A program made the position numbers and the translations under genes. DNA of 64,000 nt from Archaeoglobaceae archaeon (GTDB lineage Archaea > Halobacteriota > Archaeoglobi > Archaeoglobales > Archaeoglobaceae): contig JALWDS010000004.1 in assembly GCA_027036775.1 (NCBI GenBank), positions 1 through 64,000 of the forward strand, given 5' to 3'. The notes beneath the pieces are model-generated. The model was given only the letters and a program-made list of their open reading frames with translations. It was not told the origin of the DNA and made no database searches. Of this stretch, positions 1-8,504 are shown piece by piece. Numbering within the stretch: the first letter of the stretch is position 1; every line of letters starts with the position of its first letter.

Positions 1-2
1 GA

Positions 3-521
3 TCAGGGATTTTGAAGATGGAACCGAGCACCAATAGTCCGAAGGTCAACGATACGTTTACGGTGGACGTAGTTGTAAAGAATGCTGGTAGTATAATGGC
101 GATGACGGCGGATGTGGTTAATACGAGTAATGTAGATTATATAGGGGTAGAGAAGTATCCTGATGGATGGATTAAGTTGTCAGACAATCCAATAAGAGTG
201 TTCACTATGGATAGTAGCAAAGCAATCGACACAACAAACGGAGCAACAATACTAACACTCAAATTCAAAGCCCTATCTGAAGGTAACGCTACAATAAATC
301 TATCCAATATCACAGTTAAAGATACCAACGGTAACTTGATAACGATACCACCCTCTTCATTAACAATCTTCATCTCCAAATCCATCATAGACTCCTACGA
401 CAAAAACCACGACGGTAAAATTTCAATCGATGAACTCATAAACGCCTTCGATGACTGGATATCAGGCAATATATCTACAGACCAGTTCATACTCGTCTTC
501 GACGCTTGGATGTCTTCTTAG
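3..521 (+). CDS. Cohesin-dockerin protein, 5' partial
   Basis: The reading frame is open to the left edge of the window, so the gene probably begins outside it; a TTG at 12 is only a nominal start. About 115 residues form a cohesin-like beta domain (VNDTFTVDVVVKNAG, then GATILTLKFKA). A C-terminal dockerin-like segment of about 45 residues follows: one good calcium loop (DKNHDGKISIDEL) and a second, degenerate half that repeats the pattern without the acidic ligands (SGNISTDQF). Cohesin and dockerin normally bind each other between proteins; finding both here suggests surface assembly or self-association. The cohesin part is nearly identical to the start of the next gene. No catalytic domain is visible. 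Confidence 0.8.
   Translation, partial: SGILKMEPSTNSPKVNDTFTVDVVVKNAGSIMAMTADVVNTSNVDYIGVEKYPDGWIKLSDNPIRVFTMDSSKAIDTTNGATILTLKFKALSEGNATINLSNITVKDTNGNLITIPPSSLTIFISKSIIDSYDKNHDGKISIDELINAFDDWISGNISTDQFILVFDAWMSS
23..335 (+). repeat. Cohesin-coding direct repeat, copy A
   Basis: This 313-bp segment matches 780..1092 with only three single-base differences that I can see. Identity falls off sharply after 335 even though the encoded residues stay similar. That pattern points to a recent duplication or gene conversion limited to the cohesin-coding part. Confidence 0.9.
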
Positions 522-540
522 TTCTATCTTCTTAACTTAA

Positions 541-558
541 ATTTATTTTATTTTATAT
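541..558 (+). terminator. T-rich termination region
   Basis: A T-rich run (tttattttattttat) lies about 20 bp after the stop codon of the cohesin-dockerin gene. Archaeal RNA polymerase commonly terminates on oligo-T tracts without a hairpin. The rest of the 522-696 gap is AT-rich leader DNA for the next gene. Confidence 0.4.
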
Positions 559-696
559 CTTCGACGATAATTTAACTTTGATTCGTTGACAATCAAATTT
601 TTTACCGAGTGCGACGCTCCACTATCTCATCGATCATCGTTTCATATAGAAAACGTTAAAAATGGATAGGTTGGTATTATTGAAGGGGGTGAAAAA

Positions 697-3600
697 GTGA
701 AAGTGAAGAGTATCGGTCTGATAGTGTTGCTGTTGATTTTAGCGACAGCGACGGCCAGTGCCCAAAGTGTTCTACTGCAACCGAGCACCAGTAGTCCGAA
801 GGTCAACGATACGTTTACGGTGGACGTAGTTGTAAAGAATGCTGGTAGTATAATGGCGATGACGGCGGATGTGGTTAATACGAGTAATGTAGATTATATA
901 GGGGTAGAGAAGTATCCTGATGGATGGATTAAGTTGTCAGACAATCCGATAAGAGTGTTCACTATGGATAGTAGCAAAGCAATCGACACAACAAACGGAG
1001 CAACAATATTAACACTCAAATTCAAAGCCCTATCTGAAGGTAACGCTACAATAAATCTATCCAATATCACAGTTAAAGATACCAACGGTAACTCAATAAC
1101 AATACCTCCCTCTTCACTGACTGTTAACATTACGACTACAACCTCAACTACACCCACACCAACTCCCACAGCTAACATAGTCAAGTTCGACTATGGTGCT
1201 GTGATCAAAGTAAACATCCTTAACGTTCCAGATACAACCAAGGATACCATAATCAGAGTTGTCAGTGCAACGACTGGAGAAACCGTTAAGTCCGCAACTG
1301 TGCATGGAACTGGCGTAGCGGAAATAAGTGGACTCGATCCCGGCACATACTACCTCGTAATAACAAACGACGGCGTTAAGATGGATACATCCGACCCAAC
1401 CACATGGACATCCGTCTCATATGGCACAGACTTCGTAGAACTCAAGAACACAGCTAATAACATGGATATCAAAGTAGAGGGTGCATCAAATGTTGAATGG
1501 ATTGGCAACATGCCAGTTTACATCCAAGTCAAAACCGCAAGACCTGTAGTCGAAATATCGTTGAAGAATCCAAGAACACCAGTCGTTGTCGGTGACATGT
1601 TGGTGTTCAAGGTCAAGGTTAGCGGCGTTTCGGGTAGCTACGATGTTAATTACAGCCTAAGCGGTCCATACGACGAGAGTAGCTTGGCAGGTGCAATATC
1701 CCCAGGAATCACCGCTAGATTAATCGCTGGTAAGGAGTATGAAGTAAAGATAGACACCACCAAGTTGAAGAATGTATCCGCCGGTAAGTATTCGTTTGAG
1801 GTTGATGTTCTCAGCGGCAACAGCATCATAGCAAAGAAGAGTATAGACCTCGAATTGGTAAGACCTACCGTAACTGCGGAGGTTCCATCCAAGGTTGTTC
1901 TATATAGCTCTATCAAAGTAAAGGGAACAACGAACGTTGCTGAAACCAATTCTGAATACGATGCTGGCACACCGAACAAGGTACTGGTATACGTGTTCAC
2001 ACCTAATGGAACATTGATAAGATACAACTCGACAAGCGGAAACTACGAGTTAAGTCCTTACAAGAGATCGGACATAAACGTTGAAACGAATGCTGACTTG
2101 AATAAGACAACCACTACGGCGGACGTTATGAGTGATGGAACTTGGGAGGTCTTGAAGGATGTAAAGGCTAACTATGGAACTGGTTCATATGAGGTGGATG
2201 TGGTTGTGGTCACGGACCTCACCAAGATAAACGACCCCAACTTCAGAGGTAAGGCTACATACTATGTCATTGTTGAAAAGCCAAAGATAAGCATTGAACT
2301 CGATAGACTTGTGTATGCACCTGGTCAGTCGATAATAATCAAGGGTACAACCAACTTGGGTGATGGATACAAGATAAAAATCGAACTTTCCGATCCCAAC
2401 TTGCTCGTGTATGATACAGTTAGCAAGAGACTGGTAGGTAGCACAATAACTGTCTATACAGATTCAGATGGCAATTGGCAGACTTCGAAGTTCTACATAA
2501 ACCCGGATGCTGAATACAAATCCTATACGATAACAGCCGAAATAGTGGCGTATCCATCTGCGACGGACGTTGCAACGATAACTGTAAGAAAGGTCGCTGT
2601 AGAGGCTACCCTAAGTGTTACGAAGGTAACGAGAAATGAAGAAGTTATACTAAGTGGTAAAGCACCAACAGACACAGTATTTCTGTTCACAGACGAAAAG
2701 GATGTATTCGAGAATGTTGGTAAGATGCCAGCTACTGAGAAGGGAACGCTGAGCACACTAGAGCCGGAGTATCAACCAATGGTTATAAAGACTTCCAACG
2801 GAGAGTTCAAAGTCACCTTAACGGTCTCTAAGACTGCAGATGAAGGATCATACGTCCTTTACGTAGTTGCGTCTCCAGATGGAAGGAGCTTCGACCTATC
2901 TAAGGATCCATACACCATGATATCCGTAATAGTGCTACCGATAGGCGTGGTTAAGTATCCAAGTGAGATAAAGATGGTCAGAGGTTCAGAAGAGAGAGTA
3001 TTCATAAAGGTCAATGCTGAACCAGACAGCGACATCTTTGTCTGTTACACATTGGAGGGTCATGGTGTTAAGGTAACTAAAGCTGCCACTCCAACCAGTA
3101 GTGGTGTTAGCTTTGGACACAACAACAAGTTCAGCAAGTGGAACGAATCGGAGAACAACACATGGTGGATGTACGTAGACCTGTATCCATACTACGACAT
3201 CGAGAACCACATGCTCACAGATACTTGGACTTGTGACAAGAAAGATACCGTTAAACTGTTGCCAACTGGCGTATACAAGTTCGGAATCCATGTCTACACA
3301 AGAGACCCAGACTCTGGAATATTCACAGAAACGAGCGAGGTAACGATACCTCTGATAGTCGAACCCGTCAAGTTGACTGTGGAAGTTCCTACGACCGTGA
3401 AGAAGGGTGACAACCTAGTTATAAAGATCAAAGAGAACAGAAAGGTTACGACATCATACGACTATATCTATGTGGTTCTGGATACAGGCACTAAGTTAAG
3501 GAAGTTTACTCATGTATCATTAGATAAGAATGGAACAGCTACAGTATTGATGCCAACAGCAGACCTCGATCCTGGAGAATACAAGCTCTACGTAAGAGAC

Positions 3601-3957
3601 ACGATGGGAACGGAATGTGGTAACATCAACGATTACTACAACATTCCACCAACGGACAGCTACGCTAAGAACTACTCGGCAGACGACGATGCACTGTGGG
3701 TCGGAACTGTCAAGATAGTAGAAGCTGCAGCGGTTACAACGACAGTTCCACCTACAACAACCGTAACAACAACGACTGTAACTACCACAACCGTGCCAAC
3801 AACAACCACAGTCGCTCCAACGACGACCGTAGCTAAGACGACGACAGTTGTAACGACACCGCCACCAACGACAACCAAGAAGACACCCGGATTCGAAGCG
3901 ATCTTCGCAATCGCTGGACTGCTGGCAATTACCTACTTGCTGAGAAGAAGACAGTAA
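697..3957 (+). CDS. S-layer-like surface protein with N-terminal cohesin and PGF-CTERM anchor
   Basis: Large 1086-residue exported protein. The GTG start is preceded by a strong Shine-Dalgarno run (gaagggggtga). Residues 1-22 are a signal peptide (hydrophobic core LIVLLLILATATASA). Residues about 24-147 are a cohesin-like domain, followed by a short Thr/Pro linker and a long series of beta-sandwich-like repeats (about 160-1000) of the kind seen in archaeal surface-layer proteins. A Thr-rich stretch (about 1010-1062), probably O-glycosylated, leads to PGF at 1064-1066, a hydrophobic segment and RRRQ. This tripartite tail is the PGF-CTERM signal handled by archaeosortase A. I infer a cell-surface protein that could display dockerin partners. 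Whether it is the main S-layer protein is not shown. Confidence 0.85.
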   Translation: MKVKSIGLIVLLLILATATASAQSVLLQPSTSSPKVNDTFTVDVVVKNAGSIMAMTADVVNTSNVDYIGVEKYPDGWIKLSDNPIRVFTMDSSKAIDTTNGATILTLKFKALSEGNATINLSNITVKDTNGNSITIPPSSLTVNITTTTSTTPTPTPTANIVKFDYGAVIKVNILNVPDTTKDTIIRVVSATTGETVKSATVHGTGVAEISGLDPGTYYLVITNDGVKMDTSDPTTWTSVSYGTDFVELKNTANNMDIKVEGASNVEWIGNMPVYIQVKTARPVVEISLKNPRTPVVVGDMLVFKVKVSGVSGSYDVNYSLSGPYDESSLAGAISPGITARLIAGKEYEVKIDTTKLKNVSAGKYSFEVDVLSGNSIIAKKSIDLELVRPTVTAEVPSKVVLYSSIKVKGTTNVAETNSEYDAGTPNKVLVYVFTPNGTLIRYNSTSGNYELSPYKRSDINVETNADLNKTTTTADVMSDGTWEVLKDVKANYGTGSYEVDVVVVTDLTKINDPNFRGKATYYVIVEKPKISIELDRLVYAPGQSIIIKGTTNLGDGYKIKIELSDPNLLVYDTVSKRLVGSTITVYTDSDGNWQTSKFYINPDAEYKSYTITAEIVAYPSATDVATITVRKVAVEATLSVTKVTRNEEVILSGKAPTDTVFLFTDEKDVFENVGKMPATEKGTLSTLEPEYQPMVIKTSNGEFKVTLTVSKTADEGSYVLYVVASPDGRSFDLSKDPYTMISVIVLPIGVVKYPSEIKMVRGSEERVFIKVNAEPDSDIFVCYTLEGHGVKVTKAATPTSSGVSFGHNNKFSKWNESENNTWWMYVDLYPYYDIENHMLTDTWTCDKKDTVKLLPTGVYKFGIHVYTRDPDSGIFTETSEVTIPLIVEPVKLTVEVPTTVKKGDNLVIKIKENRKVTTSYDYIYVVLDTGTKLRKFTHVSLDKNGTATVLMPTADLDPGEYKLYVRDTMGTECGNINDYYNIPPTDSYAKNYSADDDALWVGTVKIVEAAAVTTTVPPTTTVTTTTVTTTTVPTTTTVAPTTTVAKTTTVVTTPPPTTTKKTPGFEAIFAIAGLLAITYLLRRRQ
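780..1092 (+). repeat. Cohesin-coding direct repeat, copy B
   Basis: Second copy of the 313-bp cohesin segment, offset 757 bp from copy A and in the same orientation. Here it follows a signal peptide and leads into a large surface protein, whereas copy A leads into a dockerin. Confidence 0.9.
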
Positions 3958-3964
3958 TCTCAAA

Positions 3965-3990
3965 TTTTTTTCTTTTTATTTTATTTCTTT
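3965..3990 (+). terminator. T-rich terminator of the surface-protein gene
   Basis: A long T-rich tract (tttttttctttttatttta) starts 8 bp after the stop codon. It is a plausible archaeal terminator for a highly expressed gene. The remaining gap up to 4209 is AT-rich with no gene that I can see; the aNAC promoter should lie near its right end. Confidence 0.5.
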
Positions 3991-4209
3991 GAACACGTTT
4001 ATAAACCTCTCGTAAAAGCCTCAAAGTTCTCTTACTCACAACATGTATCTCGAAAACGTCTCCAAACTTTTCTGAAACTTATTTGTAAATCTTTTCAAAG
4101 TCCTTTCATTAATCTTTTTAAAGTTGAATGGCTTGCTCAATATGAAATTATCGCCAAATTAACAAAAACCTATCGAAGCCTTTATTACTCTTGAAATTTA
4201 AGCAGAAAC

Positions 4210-4530
4210 ATGCTTCCCATGAACTTGACTCAGATGAAGAAGATGATGAAACAGATGGGAATTAACGTGGAGGAAATAAACGCTACTGAGGTCGTAATAA
4301 GAACGCCGAGTGAAGAACTGATATTCAAAAATCCAAGCGTTACAAAGGTTTCAGGTAGGGGCATGGAGGTCTTTCAAGTTATTGGAAACTACGAGGTAGT
4401 TAAGAAGGTTAGTGAGGAGGACGTTAAGCTCATAATGGAACAGGCGAACGTTGACGAAGAGACCGCAAGAAAAGCACTTATAGAGGCTAACGGAGATTTG
4501 GCCGAAGCTTTAATGAGATTGCAGAAATGA
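4210..4530 (+). CDS. nac: Nascent polypeptide-associated complex protein (archaeal NAC)
   Basis: 106 residues, the usual length for archaeal NAC, a ribosome-associated chaperone that contacts emerging nascent chains and acts as a homodimer. The N terminus (MLPMNLTQMKKMMKQMG) is the typical Met/Lys-rich start, followed by the NAC beta domain (residues about 20-65). A C-terminal UBA domain (about 70-106) carries the VDEETARKALIEANGDLAEA pattern. The stop codon overlaps the start of the tRNA methyltransferase gene by 4 nt (ATGA), so the two are probably translationally coupled. Confidence 0.95.
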   Translation: MLPMNLTQMKKMMKQMGINVEEINATEVVIRTPSEELIFKNPSVTKVSGRGMEVFQVIGNYEVVKKVSEEDVKLIMEQANVDEETARKALIEANGDLAEALMRLQK

Positions 4531-5267
4531 AACCGCCCGTAATTTTGGCGAGAGGAAAACATACTTTCTTGGTTGAGAAGTTTGAGGGTGAGTTACATAC
4601 ACATCACGGAATAATCAACCTCGAGGAGCTTAAAGATAAAAGATTTGGAGATGAGGTAAAAACCCACTTAGGTGTTGGTTACAAGATTCTACCCTACAGG
4701 GCGGTGGATTTCTTCAAACACTTCAAGAGGTCCGCAACCCCCATAATGCCCAAAGACATAGGTGCCATAATAGCCTACACGGGACTAAGCCCGGATTCCT
4801 TAATACTCGATTCCGGAACTGGAACTGGAATGGTTTCTGCCTATTTGGCTTACTTCAACAAATACGGCGACGTTGTTACGGTTGAGAAGCGTAGGGAGTT
4901 TGCAGAGGTTGCAAGGGAGAACTTCAAAATGGCAGGGTTGAAAAACGTCCACCAGATAGTAGGTGACGTCCTCTTCGTTGCGGACGGTTTTAAAAAGGAG
5001 TTCGATCTCGTTGTTTTGGACATGAAGGACGACGTCAAATTCGTTCCTAAAGCGTATGAAATTCTGAATTACGGTGGTCATTTGGTCGTTTACAACCCCT
5101 ACATAGAGGACACGAGGGAGGTTTACTACAAGATGATCAAGGTCGGTTTTAGGAACGTTGAAAGCTTCGAAATAGTCAGGATAGATTATGAGCACAAGAG
5201 GGTAGGAACCAGACCCTTTACGAGAGTCTGGCATACGGGATTTTTGGTTATAGGTAGAAAGATTTAA
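4527..5267 (+). CDS. trmI: tRNA (adenine-57/58-N1)-methyltransferase TrmI
   Basis: SAM-dependent enzyme that makes m1A in the T-loop of tRNA, a modification that stabilises tRNA at high temperature; in archaea it can act on both A57 and A58. The 246-residue protein has a small N-terminal beta domain and a Rossmann domain. Visible motifs are motif I LDSGTGTGM (94-102), an acidic SAM-binding residue at E120, and LDMKD (164-168). The start overlaps the aNAC stop. The family is clear from length and motifs. Confidence 0.93.
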   Translation: MKPPVILARGKHTFLVEKFEGELHTHHGIINLEELKDKRFGDEVKTHLGVGYKILPYRAVDFFKHFKRSATPIMPKDIGAIIAYTGLSPDSLILDSGTGTGMVSAYLAYFNKYGDVVTVEKRREFAEVARENFKMAGLKNVHQIVGDVLFVADGFKKEFDLVVLDMKDDVKFVPKAYEILNYGGHLVVYNPYIEDTREVYYKMIKVGFRNVESFEIVRIDYEHKRVGTRPFTRVWHTGFLVIGRKI

Positions 5268-5287
5268 CTCCTCGTTTAAATTTTAAA

Positions 5288-6013
5288 ATGGATGCCCTGA
5301 TAAGGAGAAAGGATACCGTAAAGATGCTGATACTATCCCTGCTTTTGGACGGTTTAAACCAGAGGGAGATTGCGAGGAGGTTAAATCTGACACCTCAAGC
5401 GGTCTCCGAATACTTCAAGGAGCTGAACTCGGAGGGGTTTGTTGAAGGATACGAGGTGACGGACAGGGGATTGAAGTGGTTGACCGAAAAGATATACGAA
5501 ATCCACACTTGGTCGGAGGAGATTCTAAAGAGAGTCTTTTCGGTCAACGTCGTTGCAATAGCGGTGGGAAGAGTAAGTAAGAGGGACAGGGTTAGGTATT
5601 GGTTCGAGAACGGTCTCGTATACTGCAAGGTCGATGAAAACTACAACGCAATAGCTTTGACCGATGGAACGAATGAGGACGTTTTGATAAGACCCGTTTC
5701 TTTCAAACCTCCCAAAAAGGGAAAGGTCACAATACTTCCTGTTCCTGACGTAGTTTACGGAGGTAGCAAGTCCGTCGATTTAAATAAATTAAAGAGGTTG
5801 GCCGAAAACAGGTTCGTGGTTGCCCTCGGGGTTGAAGCATTAATCGCATGCAGAAAGGCGGGTTCGAATGCGGTCTTCTTCGGTTCGAAATGCGGTTGCG
5901 TTGAAGCTGTCCATCACGGTTGCGACGTCTTGGCGGTTTGCACTCAATCCCTCTTGAGGGATTTAATCCAAACGCTGATATCTGAGGAGATAGAATACAC
6001 GATAGAAAGCTAA
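5288..6013 (+). CDS. Winged-helix transcriptional regulator with C-terminal ligand-like domain
   Basis: 241 residues. The N-terminal 70 residues are a helix-turn-helix domain (NQREIARRLNLTPQAVSEYF) with a wing (VEGYEVTDRGLKWL). The rest is a conserved archaeal domain without an assigned function; it resembles a ligand-binding fold and includes the Cys-containing stretch SKCGCVEAVHHGCD. It lies 20 bp after trmI and may share its transcript. It is convergent with, and overlaps by 4 nt, the TrmO-dUTPase gene. The target regulon cannot be read from the sequence. Confidence 0.75.
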   Translation: MDALIRRKDTVKMLILSLLLDGLNQREIARRLNLTPQAVSEYFKELNSEGFVEGYEVTDRGLKWLTEKIYEIHTWSEEILKRVFSVNVVAIAVGRVSKRDRVRYWFENGLVYCKVDENYNAIALTDGTNEDVLIRPVSFKPPKKGKVTILPVPDVVYGGSKSVDLNKLKRLAENRFVVALGVEALIACRKAGSNAVFFGSKCGCVEAVHHGCDVLAVCTQSLLRDLIQTLISEEIEYTIES

Positions 6014-6843
6014 ACGTTTTCAAGTTGGTAGCTACCCGAATACGGTTTGGTCCTTTCAGCCAACTTTATAAAGACGAGTTGAACTATCCTTGCATTTTTC
6101 TCAATCCATATGCCATCGCTGTGAACGACCAACCCAACTTCGCTCCTCCCCCTGTATCCAGCATCCCATACTGCGGTTAAAACGTTGGCTCCACACCTAA
6201 CTAATGTCGATCGCGGTCTCGCTATTGCAATCAAATCGTTCGGCATGTTTATAACTTCGTTGAGCAAAACCTTGTAAAATCCCCTCTCGAGAAATATCCA
6301 CCCGTCTGTAAACTCCACTTCCTCGTATTCTGGCAAGCTTTTTTCTTCGAATCCGACCCTTCCAATACCCCTAACCTTGAACACCCTTCTAACGGTGCAA
6401 TCGAATCCGTTGGGTTGAATTTGAGTTTCCAAATCCACGTAATCTTCAATCAACCTGTCGTAAACTATCCTCTTCCTTATCTGCTCTCCACTCAAAACAG
6501 AACCTACGCAATCGTATATCTCGGAGTATGGCTTTATGTCCAATATGGGCGTCCCAACCATCGCGTCGAGTTCGTCGAGATATATCTTTCTACCCTCCAA
6601 CCTCCTTATAACTGCAGACGACAGACCGATCCTGTTTGGTCTGTTCGGGGAACGGGTTGCAAAAACACCCCTAACCCTTCTCTCCCCGCGCGGATGAACC
6701 TTCAACCTCTCCTCAGCCTTGTGCATGTAAAACAGAATCCATATAGCCTTGTTTTCTTCGAGACCTTCCAAACCCTCTTCGAACTCAGGTAAAATTTCTA
6801 TCACGTTCCTCTCGACAACGTATCCAATTGGTCTCACTTCCAT
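6010..6843 (-). CDS. TrmO-like tRNA methyltransferase fused to dUTPase
   Basis: 277 residues in one uninterrupted frame holding two enzymes. Residues about 1-112 are a TrmO/UPF0066 domain (SPNRPNRIGLSS at 65-76), the family that methylates N6-threonylcarbamoyladenosine (t6A37) in tRNA with SAM. Residues about 115-277 are a DCD/dUTPase-type domain (LETQIQPNGFDC, ARPRSTLVRCGANVL, VWDAGYRGRSEVGL), which hydrolyses dUTP to dUMP and keeps uracil out of DNA. The dUTPase-like part starts with LSGEQIRKR, which looks like the N terminus of a stand-alone enzyme; its Leu codon is TTG (6493-6495), so internal initiation is possible. Whether both activities are kept is unknown. Confidence 0.88.
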   Translation of the reverse strand: MEVRPIGYVVERNVIEILPEFEEGLEGLEENKAIWILFYMHKAEERLKVHPRGERRVRGVFATRSPNRPNRIGLSSAVIRRLEGRKIYLDELDAMVGTPILDIKPYSEIYDCVGSVLSGEQIRKRIVYDRLIEDYVDLETQIQPNGFDCTVRRVFKVRGIGRVGFEEKSLPEYEEVEFTDGWIFLERGFYKVLLNEVINMPNDLIAIARPRSTLVRCGANVLTAVWDAGYRGRSEVGLVVHSDGIWIEKNARIVQLVFIKLAERTKPYSGSYQLENV

Positions 6844-6876
6844 AAAGATAAATTGACTTCAAACGATTTAAGGTGT

Positions 6877-7380
6877 GTGGAGATCGAGGTGAAGTTCAAG
6901 GTTGAGGGAGACGTTTTGAAGAGGATCGAGAGTATTGCAGAATTTTTGAAGGAAGTCAGAGAGGAGGATTACTACTTCAACCATCCTTGCAGAGACTTCA
7001 GGGAGAGCGACGAAGCTTTGAGAATAAGGAAATCTGATGGAGTGTTCTTGACGTACAAAGGTCCGAAGGTCGATGCTGAAACTAAAACGAGGGAGGAGAT
7101 AGAGGTTGAAATCGACGAATTCGAAAAGGCCTTTAAGATGCTGGAAAGACTGGGTTTCAAGTTCGTCGCCAAGGTTTCGAAGGTAAGGAGGATATACGCT
7201 CTAAACGACGTGAAGGTTACGGTGGACAGGGTTGAGGGTTTGGGTGAGTTCGTTGAGATAGAGTTGGAAAGCGAAGAGTTGGAGGAGGGAAAGAAGAGAA
7301 TATTTGAGATTGCAAAAGCGCTCGGACTAAAAAATCCTATAAGGGAATCGTACCTCGAACTATTAAGCAAAAAACATTAA
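6877..7380 (+). CDS. CYTH-domain protein, class IV adenylate cyclase (CyaB) type
   Basis: The CYTH signature ExExK (EIEVKFKV) sits directly at the N terminus. The fold also needs the charged beta strands seen here (EALRIRKSDG, LTYKGPK, TKTREEIEVEI, VTVDRVEGLGEFVEIELE). Family members bind triphosphates with divalent metal; archaeal CyaB-like proteins may be triphosphatases or adenylate cyclases. I prefer the GTG at 6877 because family members usually begin with the ExExK strand; a TTG at 6853 would add eight residues but lies only 9 bp from the divergent start of the TrmO-dUTPase gene. Confidence 0.85.
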   Translation: MEIEVKFKVEGDVLKRIESIAEFLKEVREEDYYFNHPCRDFRESDEALRIRKSDGVFLTYKGPKVDAETKTREEIEVEIDEFEKAFKMLERLGFKFVAKVSKVRRIYALNDVKVTVDRVEGLGEFVEIELESEELEEGKKRIFEIAKALGLKNPIRESYLELLSKKH

Positions 7381-7400
7381 ACCTGAATCGGAAGTTTAAC

Positions 7401-8504
7401 GTGTGGGACATACTCAGGCCCGATGCGATATCCGTTTGGAAGGATCCAGTAGTCAAAGAGAGGCTCGGCTGGTATTACAGGGTTATGAAAGACGATATGC
7501 CAGCTAAGTTCATGATATGCAAGAAGGTCGAAGTGGATTACGACGAAGAATCCGATTTAGATGATCTTTGGAAGATTCACGAAAAAGCCAGCAAAACATT
7601 TGACGAACTTTTCAACGCGGTAAGGAATGGGAAGATTAATTTGGAAAGGTTGGACGATGTGCAACCAAACCTCTTGGATTTGAAGGTTGAGATAGCCTAC
7701 AGAATTCTCGAGAGTTGCGAGTTTTGCGAGAGAAGATGTGGCGTCAACAGGTTGAAAGGGGAGGTTGGAGTTTGCTTGGTTAAAAGAACGAACGTTCACA
7801 GCTACTTCCACCATTACGGAGAAGAGGCTCCTTTGGTTCCGAGCGGAACGATATTTTACGGCGGTTGCAACTTCAAGTGCGTTTTCTGTCAAAACCACGA
7901 TATAAGTCAGGAGTATCCGAACGACGGAGACGTTGTAGATGCCAAGAGGCTTGCTGAGATACAGAGGGAGTTGAGGTTGACAGGTGCAAGAAACATAAAT
8001 CACGTTGGCGGTGATCCTACTCCGAACGTTCACGTCATTTTGGAGAGCTTCAGATATTTGGATGTGAACGTCCCACAGCTCTGGAACAGCAACATGTATT
8101 GCAGTGTCGAAACGATGAAGCTTTTGAGGGAGGTTATAGACATATGGCTACCTGACTTCAAGTACGGTAACGATAGGTGTGCGGAAAGGTTGAGCAAGGT
8201 CAAAAACTATTGGGAGGTCGTTACGAGGAACTTGAAGTGGGCTTGCGAGTGGGGAGACGTTATAATAAGACATTTGGTTCTACCAAACCACTTGGAGTGT
8301 TGCACCAAGCCCGTCTTGAAGTGGATTTCGAAGAACTGCCCAAAGGCCCTCGTTAACATCATGGAGCAATACAGACCCCTCTTCAAGGTTTTGAAGTATC
8401 CAGAAAAGTATAAAGACGTTGCAAGGAGACCAACGGCTGAAGAGATGGAAAAAGCCTACGAATACGCCAGAGAGCTCGGAATCGTTTACGAGCAAGTTAG
8501 CTGA
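7401..8504 (+). CDS. Radical SAM protein, pyruvate formate-lyase activase-like
   Basis: 367 residues, GTG start. The radical SAM cluster motif CX3CX2C is C156, C160 and C163 (CNFKCVFC), preceded by a conserved archaeal region with more cysteines (C106, C109, C113, C125) that may bind zinc or a second cluster. The layout matches archaeal PflA-like proteins of unassigned function. NrdD is encoded elsewhere in the window and needs a radical SAM activase, but this protein is longer than NrdG and not adjacent, so I do not assign it that role. It begins 20 bp after the CYTH gene. Confidence 0.82.
   Translation: MWDILRPDAISVWKDPVVKERLGWYYRVMKDDMPAKFMICKKVEVDYDEESDLDDLWKIHEKASKTFDELFNAVRNGKINLERLDDVQPNLLDLKVEIAYRILESCEFCERRCGVNRLKGEVGVCLVKRTNVHSYFHHYGEEAPLVPSGTIFYGGCNFKCVFCQNHDISQEYPNDGDVVDAKRLAEIQRELRLTGARNINHVGGDPTPNVHVILESFRYLDVNVPQLWNSNMYCSVETMKLLREVIDIWLPDFKYGNDRCAERLSKVKNYWEVVTRNLKWACEWGDVIIRHLVLPNHLECCTKPVLKWISKNCPKALVNIMEQYRPLFKVLKYPEKYKDVARRPTAEEMEKAYEYARELGIVYEQVS

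Noticed and set aside
3520-3963. 147-residue Cys/Arg-rich frame on the minus strand
   Set aside because: It is the antisense of the Thr-rich repeat of the surface protein; the odd composition comes from ACA/ACG codons read backwards.
5845-5875. tRNA T-arm-like ggttcgaat
   Set aside because: It is in the coding sequence of the winged-helix regulator, and no cloverleaf can be built around it.
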